Origin: Candidatus Zixiibacteriota bacterium
GTDB taxonomy: Bacteria; Zixibacteria; MSB-5A5; UM-FILTER-46-8
NCBI GenBank assembly: GCA_026983835.1
Contig: JALSTH010000100.1
Coordinates: forward strand, 1 to 40,277
Length of the DNA stretch: 40,277 bases
Direction of reading: 5' to 3'
Part shown: positions 33,960-40,277 of the stretch, in pieces
Layout: each line of letters starts with the position of its first letter
Numbering within the stretch: position 1 is the first letter of the stretch
Made by a program: the position numbers and the translations under genes
The notes under the pieces: model-generated
Database searches by the model: none
Seen by the model: only the letters and a program-made list of their open reading frames with translations
Told to the model about the DNA's origin: nothing

Positions 33960-35361
33960 CAAAAACTCCAACAGCCAAAATTATTAATACGAGAAAAGCA
34001 TACGACAAATGCCTTATTATAGGAATACGATTATCGAAAAGAGAAAACTTGTTATCAAAGAATTCTTGTTTTATCTCCACCATCATTAAAAAACCGATCC
34101 CGAATAATCCATATAAAAGCATAGTTGTTTGCGCTACATACAAACTACCCTTCAACAGGAAAACTTTTTCGGCGATTTGAAACGCATCGGAGAGGGAATT
34201 TGCCCTGAAAAACATCGCCAACAAGGAAAATAATGTAAAAGTAATAAGTATTCTTATGAAATTGTGAAAACGCGGGAATCTATCAAGACGGATTAAGTGT
34301 ACGAACCATTGACGGATTCCGGCAAACACCCTTGAGGATGCCAAACAAATGCCGTGAATTGCCCCCCAAATTATAAAAGTCCAATTTGCGCCATGCCATA
34401 AACCACTAATGGTAAATACCACAATTACATTGAAAAGCCAACGCGATTGGCTCACCCTGCTCCCACCCATAGGAATATATACATAATCCTTAAACCAGGT
34501 CGTTAACGAGATATGCCATCGCCTCCACACCTCCGGAAACGATTTTGCCAAAAACGGACGACGGAAATTCTCCATCAAATCATACCCCATAATTCGGGCG
34601 CTTCCTATAGCAATATCGGAGTAGGCGGAGAAATCGCAATAGACTTGAAATGAAAAAAACAAAGTTGCCAATAAAAGAGTAATACCGGAATGCTCGGATT
34701 GATTGTTATAAACGGAATTTACTATAATAGCAAGCCTATCCGCTACCACCAATTTTTTGAAATATCCCCATATAATCTGTTTCATCCCAGATGAGAAGTT
34801 CTCATAGGAATACTTCTTTTTCTCAAACAATTGGGGAAGCAGACGGGTCGAGCGCTCAATCGGCCCCGCAACCAATTGCGGGAAGAAGGAAACATATAAC
34901 GCAAACATTCCCAAATGCCTCTCCGGTTTTTTTACTCCTCGGTAAACATCTATTGAATAGCTGAGGGTTTGAAAAGTATAAAATGAAATCCCGACAGGGA
35001 GAAGTACTTTCAATTCAGGGATATTGAGCATTAAATTGTAGTGGCTGAACAGTGCCCGAAAGGATTCATTGAAGAAGTTAAAATATTTAAAAGTTCCCAG
35101 CAAACCGAGGTTGGTTATCAAACTTAAAATAAGGTATTTTTTCCTTTTCCTTTTATCATCGGTCTGCCCCATTTTCAAGCCGGCGGTATAATCGATTAAG
35201 GTAGAGGTAATTATCAAAATGATATACTCCACCTTCCAACACATATAGAAATAATAACTCGCAGCTAACAATAATATCCAGCGATAGCGATGGGGAAGAG
35301 AGAAATAAAGCATCACAACTATCGGGAAAAAGATTATATAATGTATTGAATTAAAAAGCAT
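33928..35361 (-). CDS. MBOAT-family O-acyltransferase (AlgI/DltB type)
   Basis: This 477-residue polytopic membrane protein begins MLFNSIHYIIFFPIVVMLYF and has the AlgI-like core PVGISFYTFQTLSYSIDVYRG, VAGPIERSTRLLPQL, RRWHISLTTWFKDYVYIPMGGSR, and FTISGLWHGANWTFIIWGAIHG, which contains the invariant membrane His. Members move acyl groups (usually acetyl) across or within the membrane to an exported glycan. The acceptor is unknown because no glycan biosynthesis genes are in view. The SGNH partner overlaps its 3' end. The ribosome site is weak. Confidence 0.92.
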   Translation of the reverse strand: MLFNSIHYIIFFPIVVMLYFSLPHRYRWILLLAASYYFYMCWKVEYIILIITSTLIDYTAGLKMGQTDDKRKRKKYLILSLITNLGLLGTFKYFNFFNESFRALFSHYNLMLNIPELKVLLPVGISFYTFQTLSYSIDVYRGVKKPERHLGMFALYVSFFPQLVAGPIERSTRLLPQLFEKKKYSYENFSSGMKQIIWGYFKKLVVADRLAIIVNSVYNNQSEHSGITLLLATLFFSFQVYCDFSAYSDIAIGSARIMGYDLMENFRRPFLAKSFPEVWRRWHISLTTWFKDYVYIPMGGSRVSQSRWLFNVIVVFTISGLWHGANWTFIIWGAIHGICLASSRVFAGIRQWFVHLIRLDRFPRFHNFIRILITFTLFSLLAMFFRANSLSDAFQIAEKVFLLKGSLYVAQTTMLLYGLFGIGFLMMVEIKQEFFDNKFSLFDNRIPIIRHLSYAFLVLIILAVGVFDGGQFIYFQF

Positions 35362-35500
35362 AGTCTTAAAACGAGGACATATTAATGATTTATTTGATAA
35401 ATAATTACGAAGTTCAAAATCAATCCCATAATATTTAATTTTCCATCAAAATCAAGTATTTTTTGCTGATGTATAGACTGTTTTTCATTGAAGATGAAGT

Positions 35501-37276
35501 TTATTCCTTAAAACTCAGATGAATTCGGAAAATACTTCCTTTCCCGGGAGTACTGTCAACGCTTACCCTACCTCCGTGAATTAGAGCTATATGCTTCACT
35601 ATCGCCAGCCCCAAACCCGTCCCTTCCTTTTTTATATCTCTGGTTTCATCGGCTCTATAAAACCGCTCAAAAATACGAGAAAGGTGCTTTTTCCCAATTC
35701 CAATACCCTCATCCGCTACGGAAATAACTACTTCATTATCCATCTTCGCGGCTTTTATAATTACCTCAGAATTCCTGTTGCTATAATTGATTGCATTATC
35801 TATCAAATTGATAACCGCACCTTCTAAAAGAGATGGGATTAACCGCACTTGAAGTGTCTCATCGCATATCAATTTAATATCAATACCCTTCTCGTTAGCC
35901 TTGCTTGAGCAACTCCGCACCGCAGAGATCAATATCTCCTTTATCCATCTGCTTTCGAAAGATTCAAAGGCTTCCTGCGGCTGTTGTTCCAATTTCGATA
36001 AAGTCAAGAGATCGCCTATAATATCGTTTAAATTATTCGTCCGTCTTTCAATTATCTCCAAAAACCTAACCGCCTCGTCACGGTTATCCAAAGCACCATT
36101 TTTAAGTGTTTCAACAAATCCCTTAATCGAGGTTATTGGGGTCCTTAACTCATGGGAGACATTAGCCACAAAATCCCGCCGTATTTTTTCCAAGCGATGG
36201 ATATTGGTTATATCATGCAGAACAATTACCGCGCCTAATTTATTACTATCGGCATCCTTCAACAATGTTCCGTGCGCTTGAAGGTATTTATCCTTGTCAT
36301 CGTATAGGATTATCTCCCCCTCGATCGGCGTTTTACTCGATAAGGATTTAGTAATAAATTTATGAAGATGTGGATTTCTTATAATTTCCTGAATTGATGC
36401 TCCCCGTATATTTTCCGCGGAAATTTCAAACATCGAAGCGGCGGTTTTATTTATGTCGATGATTCGTTCTTCGGTATCCACCGCCAAGACTCCCTCTACC
36501 ATACTCGATAAAACTGCTTCCTGCTCATTCCTCTGCCTGACAATGGTTTTTATCCTTTCCTCCAATTGTGCCGCCATAGAGTTCATCGCTTCCGCAAGAA
36601 GGTTTATCTCCTCAGTTCCCCCCGTTGGAAAACGATATGATAATTCGCCCTCCGCAAGCTTGCCGGCAACCTTTTTCATCTCGACTAACGGGCTACTTAT
36701 CTTATATGAAACTATCATACTTACGCCGGCTCCCAAAATAATAATTATCAATCCCGCTATGGTCATCTCGATATAGATTTCCCGCAGAAGGTCATTTATC
36801 GATTTCGTCGGGATGGAAGCATAAGCGATGCCTATAATTCCCGAATTAAATTTTATGGGAATTGCCACGGAAATCATCTCCCCCCTGATAATTGGGCTAT
36901 AACGCTTGGAAATGCCCGTCTTATCATTAAGGGCGGAGACTATCTCCGGACTATTCAAAATTGAGGAAGTCTGAACCCCCGTTCCATAGGAATTCCCCAA
37001 TACTTTCCCGTCGATGGAGAACACCGCCAAATAAACTCCATTTCCCCCGCTCAGCTTTCGGCAAAGCGAATCGATTTCCGCTGCATTACGATTGACTACC
37101 AATCCCCCTGCGGAATCCCCCAACAGCTCGGCAGTGATTTTAAGGTCGGATACGGTTTGTCTGTAATAGTATTTCTTTACAACCCTCGTAGCTAACACCA
37201 ACACCGCAAAAATAGAAATGACGAATATCAAAAGATAGGAAGTGGATAACTGCCAAACAAGTTTTCTGCCTGCCAT
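35501..37276 (-). CDS. phoR: PhoR-type sensor histidine kinase
   Basis: This is a 591-residue protein with a membrane helix (about 10-30), a periplasmic sensor domain (about 35-165), a second helix (about 168-190), HAMP (LVEMKKVAGKLAEGELSYRF), PAS (AVLSSMVEGVLAVDTEERIIDIN), HisKA with FVANVSHELRTPITSIKGF and HATPase ending in EGTGLGLAIVKHIALIHGGRV. This is the PhoR/WalK-like layout. With PhoB it would respond to phosphate shortage, though the periplasmic domain is larger than in Escherichia PhoR and the signal may differ. The start is 3 bases after phoB. No pst genes are in the window. Confidence 0.9.
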   Translation of the reverse strand: MAGRKLVWQLSTSYLLIFVISIFAVLVLATRVVKKYYYRQTVSDLKITAELLGDSAGGLVVNRNAAEIDSLCRKLSGGNGVYLAVFSIDGKVLGNSYGTGVQTSSILNSPEIVSALNDKTGISKRYSPIIRGEMISVAIPIKFNSGIIGIAYASIPTKSINDLLREIYIEMTIAGLIIIILGAGVSMIVSYKISSPLVEMKKVAGKLAEGELSYRFPTGGTEEINLLAEAMNSMAAQLEERIKTIVRQRNEQEAVLSSMVEGVLAVDTEERIIDINKTAASMFEISAENIRGASIQEIIRNPHLHKFITKSLSSKTPIEGEIILYDDKDKYLQAHGTLLKDADSNKLGAVIVLHDITNIHRLEKIRRDFVANVSHELRTPITSIKGFVETLKNGALDNRDEAVRFLEIIERRTNNLNDIIGDLLTLSKLEQQPQEAFESFESRWIKEILISAVRSCSSKANEKGIDIKLICDETLQVRLIPSLLEGAVINLIDNAINYSNRNSEVIIKAAKMDNEVVISVADEGIGIGKKHLSRIFERFYRADETRDIKKEGTGLGLAIVKHIALIHGGRVSVDSTPGKGSIFRIHLSFKE

Positions 37277-37279
37277 CGG

Positions 37280-37960
37280 CTAACCTTTGAATCTATAACC
37301 GATCCCGCGGACAGTCTCGATAAGTTTACCGAAGGAACCCATTTTTTTCCGAAGGCTGACCACCTGAACATCGACGGATCTATCCGTAACAATGTATTCG
37401 TCACTATGAACCCCATTAACAATCTGGTAACGGGTGAATACCCAGCCCGGTTTACGCGCTAAAAGGTGAAGGATACGAAATTCGGTCAGAGTCAGGTTAA
37501 TCGGCTTTTCATTTATAAAGACCTCGTGTCGTCCCGGATGGATAGTCAAAGCTCCGATACTAAGGGGAGATTTATCGTCCACTGACTTCGACCGACGCCG
37601 CAGGACAGCTCTTATGCGAGCGATTAGGACATTGAGACTGAACGGCTTGGTTATATAATCGTCCGCCCCCAACTCCAACCCGGCGACGATATCCGTTTCT
37701 TCCCCTTTGGCGGTAAGCATTACTATAGGGATATGCGATGTTCTTTCATCGGACTTTAACGCCTTACACACATCAAGCCCGCTTAAATCCGGGAGCATCA
37801 AATCCAAGAGGATTAAGGATGGTTGATCCGTTTTGGCGTATTCAAGAGCGGTTTCGCCCGAGACAGTAGTAATTACTTGATACCCTTCCCGTTGGAGGTT
37901 GTATTTTAAAAGCTCAAGTATATCGCTGTCATCCTCAACCACCAAAATCTTATTTTTCAT
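37280..37960 (-). CDS. phoB: PhoB-type response regulator (OmpR family)
   Basis: This protein of about 226 residues has a receiver domain (ILVVEDDSDILELLKYNL; phosphorylated Asp in LILLDLMLPDLSG near residue 51; Lys in DYITKPFS) and a winged-helix DNA-binding domain (LTLTEFRILHLLARKPGWVFTRYQIVNGVH ... RSVDVQVVSLRKKMG ... IETVRGIGYRFKG). The start at ATG 37960 is supported by GGAGGA 8 bases away, rather than a start 18 bases earlier. A promoter and a repeated TGTAAA element lie upstream, which fits autoregulation. It is co-transcribed with phoR. Confidence 0.93.
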   Translation of the reverse strand: MKNKILVVEDDSDILELLKYNLQREGYQVITTVSGETALEYAKTDQPSLILLDLMLPDLSGLDVCKALKSDERTSHIPIVMLTAKGEETDIVAGLELGADDYITKPFSLNVLIARIRAVLRRRSKSVDDKSPLSIGALTIHPGRHEVFINEKPINLTLTEFRILHLLARKPGWVFTRYQIVNGVHSDEYIVTDRSVDVQVVSLRKKMGSFGKLIETVRGIGYRFKG

Positions 37961-38002
37961 TATAAATTCCTCCGACAAACCCGGTTTTTACTGGTTATGA
38001 CA

Positions 38003-38031
38003 AATATATAACCCGATAACTACATATTCAA
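38003..38031 (-). promoter_or_regulatory. Candidate promoter of phoB-phoR
   Basis: On the - strand TTGAAT (38026-38031) is followed after 17 bases by TATATT (38003-38008), about 43 bases before the phoB ATG. Confidence 0.45.
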
Positions 38032-38045
38032 AGCAAATAAGAATA

Positions 38046-38073
38046 TTTACACTCATTTTTTGTAAACTGTAAA
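38046..38073. promoter_or_regulatory. TTTACA/TGTAAA repeat element upstream of phoB
   Basis: On the + strand TTTACA (38046-38051) faces TGTAAA (38061-38066), with a second TGTAAA at 38068-38073 spaced 7 bases from the first. It sits 14 to 42 bases upstream of the phoB -35 box, where an activator would bind. It resembles PhoB/PhoP-type repeats only loosely. Confidence 0.35.
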
Positions 38074-38126
38074 ACTCCACTATTTTGGAAAATCCGTCCC
38101 GTATCCCTTTCTTTAACCTTATGCAA

Positions 38127-38155
38127 TTGCGCAACGGCGGATTTTTATTTATAAT
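38127..38155 (+). promoter_or_regulatory. Candidate promoter giving a leaderless mRNA
   Basis: TTGCGC (38127-38132), a 17-base spacer and a consensus TATAAT (38150-38155) end just 6 bases before the ATG at 38162. The usual start of transcription would fall on that A. Confidence 0.55.
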
Positions 38156-38161
38156 GGCGGT

Positions 38162-38893
38162 ATGAATATCTTCATAATGTCGGACATACATTCCAATTTG
38201 GAAGCTCTGAAAACCGCTTTGGAATATTATCATAATTTTAATAAAGACAAAAAATTGATATGCCTCGGCGATATTGTCGGCTACGGCCCCGATCCCGCCG
38301 AATGCCTCGATCTAATCCTTGCCGAAACCGATTTCATCTGTCTGGGAAACCATGATTATGCGGTTATCGAACCCGCCGAAGAACTTTTTATGAATACCTT
38401 CGCAATCGCCGGAGTTCGCTATTCCCGAAGCAAATTGTCTTTCGAGCAAGTGAAAACAATCGAAAACTTCCCTTATATCATTCCCGATTCCGAAAACAGC
38501 GATGACATATCCTATTCTCATTCCACCCCGACGAATCCCGAACGATGGGATTATATCGTTGATGAGCAGGATGCGCGGAGATATTTGATAACGATGAAGC
38601 CGAAGCTTTGCTTTGTGGGGCATTCCCATATACCGGGAGTCTATTCAACGGGGAAAATAAAAGTTTCCGGCGGCAAAACCCTGATTGACAAAAACGCCAA
38701 AACGATTATAAATGTGGGAAGTATCGGTCAACCGCGGGACGGCGATGCGCGATTATCGTTTTTTTTATTCGATGATGAGGATTGGAGCGCTGAAAATATC
38801 CGCCTTGAATATGATACAAAAAAGACTGTCGAAAAAATTAAAAAAGCATATTTGCCGGATTATCTTGGGAAAAGATTATTGAAAGGGTATTGA
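38162..38893 (+). CDS. Calcineurin-type metallophosphoesterase (YfcE-like)
   Basis: This 243-residue protein has the five metallophosphoesterase motifs: SDIHSNLEAL, CLGDIVGYGPDPAECLD, CLGNHDYAV, YSHSTP and VGHSHIPGVY. These are typical of the bacterial YfcE/Ap4A-hydrolase-like group that cleaves phosphodiesters or phosphomonoesters in the cytoplasm; substrate unknown. The first Met fits the family N terminus. There is no usable ribosome site, and the promoter's -10 box ends 6 bases upstream, so the mRNA may have no leader. Confidence 0.9.
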   Translation: MNIFIMSDIHSNLEALKTALEYYHNFNKDKKLICLGDIVGYGPDPAECLDLILAETDFICLGNHDYAVIEPAEELFMNTFAIAGVRYSRSKLSFEQVKTIENFPYIIPDSENSDDISYSHSTPTNPERWDYIVDEQDARRYLITMKPKLCFVGHSHIPGVYSTGKIKVSGGKTLIDKNAKTIINVGSIGQPRDGDARLSFFLFDDEDWSAENIRLEYDTKKTVEKIKKAYLPDYLGKRLLKGY

Positions 38894-38980
38894 TTTAAGC
38901 AATTATTTTTATAGATTGACATCGAAAACAATAAATAGAAAGTATCAAAATAGAAAAGCAATTAAAAATTGGGAGATTTT

Positions 38981-39859
38981 ATGTCCAGAGATATTCTATG
39001 CGGACTTATACAATGCCAGGTCCCATCCTTCGAAGAGGGTGATTCGATACAGGATATAAAGCAAAGGTCAATTGAAAAGCATATTCCGTTAATCGACAAG
39101 GCTGGCGAATCGGGGGTAAAAATCCTCTGTTTGCAGGAGATATTTTACGGTCCTTATTTCCCCGCGGAGCAAAATTCCAAATGGCTGGAGCTTGCCGAAA
39201 AAGTCCCCGATGGTCCCACTATCAAGATGATGTCGGAGTATGCCCGTAAATATGGGATGGCTATGATTGTTCCCATTGTGGAAGAGGAGTTGCCCGGCGT
39301 TTATTACAATACGGCCGCGGTTATCGACAACGACGGAAAATACCTCGGCAAATATCGTAAGGTCCATCTTCCCCACCTTTATCCCGGCTTTTGGGAAAAA
39401 TACTATTTCAAGTCGGGTAATTTGGGTTATCCGGTATTTAAAACACAATATGCCGATATCGGGGTGTATATCTGTTATGACCGCCATTTCCCGGAAGGGG
39501 CGAGGATATTGGGTTTGAAGGGGGCGGAGATAGTGTTCAATCCCTCGGCGACGGTAGCGGGATTATCGGAGTATCTTTGGGAATTGGAGCAACCGGCACA
39601 CGCAATCGCCAACGGCTATTTTCTCGGGGCGATAAACCGTGTCGGCACCGAACACCCCTGGGATATCGGCGAGTTTTATGGCAAGAGCTATTTTTGTAAT
39701 CCCCGCGGCCAGATAATTGCTCAAGGTAAGCGGGACACGGATGAACTCATCACCGCCGAAATAGATCTCGAGTTCATCACGGAAGTTCGGAAGGTATGGC
39801 AGTTCTATCGGGACCGTCATCCGGAGACATATTCGGATATAATCAAATTACTGCCTTAA
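38981..39859 (+). CDS. Carbon-nitrogen hydrolase, probable beta-ureidopropionase
   Basis: This protein of about 292 residues belongs to the nitrilase superfamily with the Glu-Lys-Cys triad: Glu in CLQEIFYGPYF, Lys in YRKVHLPHLYPG and Cys in VYICYDRHFPEGAR. Family relatives hydrolyse N-carbamoyl-beta-alanine or N-carbamoylputrescine. The dihydropyrimidinase gene 78 bases downstream favours beta-ureidopropionase, the last step of reductive uracil/thymine breakdown. The ATG at 38981 has GGGAG close upstream. A TTGACA at 38916-38921 may be part of a promoter, but no good -10 follows. Confidence 0.88.
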   Translation: MSRDILCGLIQCQVPSFEEGDSIQDIKQRSIEKHIPLIDKAGESGVKILCLQEIFYGPYFPAEQNSKWLELAEKVPDGPTIKMMSEYARKYGMAMIVPIVEEELPGVYYNTAAVIDNDGKYLGKYRKVHLPHLYPGFWEKYYFKSGNLGYPVFKTQYADIGVYICYDRHFPEGARILGLKGAEIVFNPSATVAGLSEYLWELEQPAHAIANGYFLGAINRVGTEHPWDIGEFYGKSYFCNPRGQIIAQGKRDTDELITAEIDLEFITEVRKVWQFYRDRHPETYSDIIKLLP

Positions 39860-39937
39860 TCGATGAACGAAAGCCCTTATCACAAGTTTAATGATAAAAG
39901 TTTCAACATACCATAAGACGAAAAGCAGAGGTCGGCA

Positions 39938-40277
39938 ATGGATCTGATTATTAAAAACGGAACAATCATAACAACCGAAGGGGACTATAACGCCGATATC
40001 GGAATAAGGGACGGCAAAATATCCGCTATCGGAGAACATATTGAAAGCGGGGATGCCGATATAATCGAGGCGGAAGGGTTATTGGTGATGCCGGGCGCTA
40101 TCGATGTGCATACACATTTCCAATTGCCGTTTTGCGGGACCGTCTCCGCCGATGACTTCGAGAACGGCACCAAGGCGGCCGCCTGCGGCGGTGTAACTAC
40201 GATTATCGATTTTGCGATGCAGACAAAAGGGGGAACTCTTTCGGATGCCCTCCAAAAACGCCGTGCCGAAGCTGACG
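39938..40277 (+). CDS. Dihydropyrimidinase/hydantoinase (3' truncated by window end)
   Basis: The first 113 residues are visible: MDLIIKNGTIITTEGDYNADIGI, the amidohydrolase metal motif PGAIDVHTHFQLPF (HxH) and GGVTTIIDFA. These are typical of D-hydantoinase/dihydropyrimidinase, which opens the dihydrouracil ring to N-carbamoyl-beta-alanine, the substrate expected for the preceding amidase. The metal-bridging Lys and the C-terminal half lie beyond the window. GAGGT precedes the ATG at a suitable distance. Confidence 0.88.
   Translation, partial: MDLIIKNGTIITTEGDYNADIGIRDGKISAIGEHIESGDADIIEAEGLLVMPGAIDVHTHFQLPFCGTVSADDFENGTKAAACGGVTTIIDFAMQTKGGTLSDALQKRRAEAD

Overview
The window comes from a Gram-negative bacterium of moderate GC. 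It carries a lipid A-type acyltransferase, type IV pilus motor genes, a PhoR/PhoB pair and several roadblock/LC7 and MglA/MglB proteins. That combination is typical of motile or deep-branching lineages such as Myxococcota and the uncultured FCB-type candidate phyla. I cannot name the taxon from sequence alone. TTG and GTG starts are frequent. No rRNA, tRNA, CRISPR array or insertion sequence was seen.

Layout. (1) 1-1273, + strand: the tail of a receiver domain and an exported seven-TPR protein. (2) 1280-6879, - strand: a compact run sucC, a PrcB-domain protein, sucD, an asparaginase, an HD-domain protein and a tryptophanase-like lyase. It reads as amino-acid catabolism coupled to ATP-yielding succinyl-CoA synthetase, with a candidate promoter at 6970-6998. 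(3) 7127-7366, - strand: a small thioredoxin-like protein, followed by the only gene-free stretch above 300 bases. (4) 7763-12537, + strand: an UPF0173 metallo-hydrolase, a membrane-anchored HExxH peptidase, an LpxL-like acyltransferase with a G9 tract, and a ComEC whose metallo-beta-lactamase-like tail has lost its metal motif.

(5) 12549-24191, + strand, is the most distinctive region. Eleven closely spaced genes encode a PATAN/DUF4388 protein, a small membrane protein, a TPR-roadblock fusion, a membrane-roadblock fusion, a stand-alone roadblock protein, MglA with a long disordered tail, MglB, PilB, PilT, PilC and a PilS-like kinase. I read this as a polarity/switching module wired directly to the type IV pilus motors.

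(6) 24174-28691, - strand: an ABC-2 exporter pair and a polar amino-acid ABC uptake system whose permease carries a one-base frameshift. (7) 28839-32827, - strand: DnaB, a family-4 uracil-DNA glycosylase, CoaBC and an Smg/DUF494 protein. (8) 32937-35361, - strand: an MBOAT acyltransferase with an overlapping SGNH-like partner. (9) 35501-37960, - strand: PhoR and PhoB, with a candidate promoter and operator upstream. (10) 38162-40277, + strand: a metallophosphoesterase that looks leaderless, then a nitrilase-family amidase and a truncated dihydropyrimidinase, which suggest reductive pyrimidine degradation.
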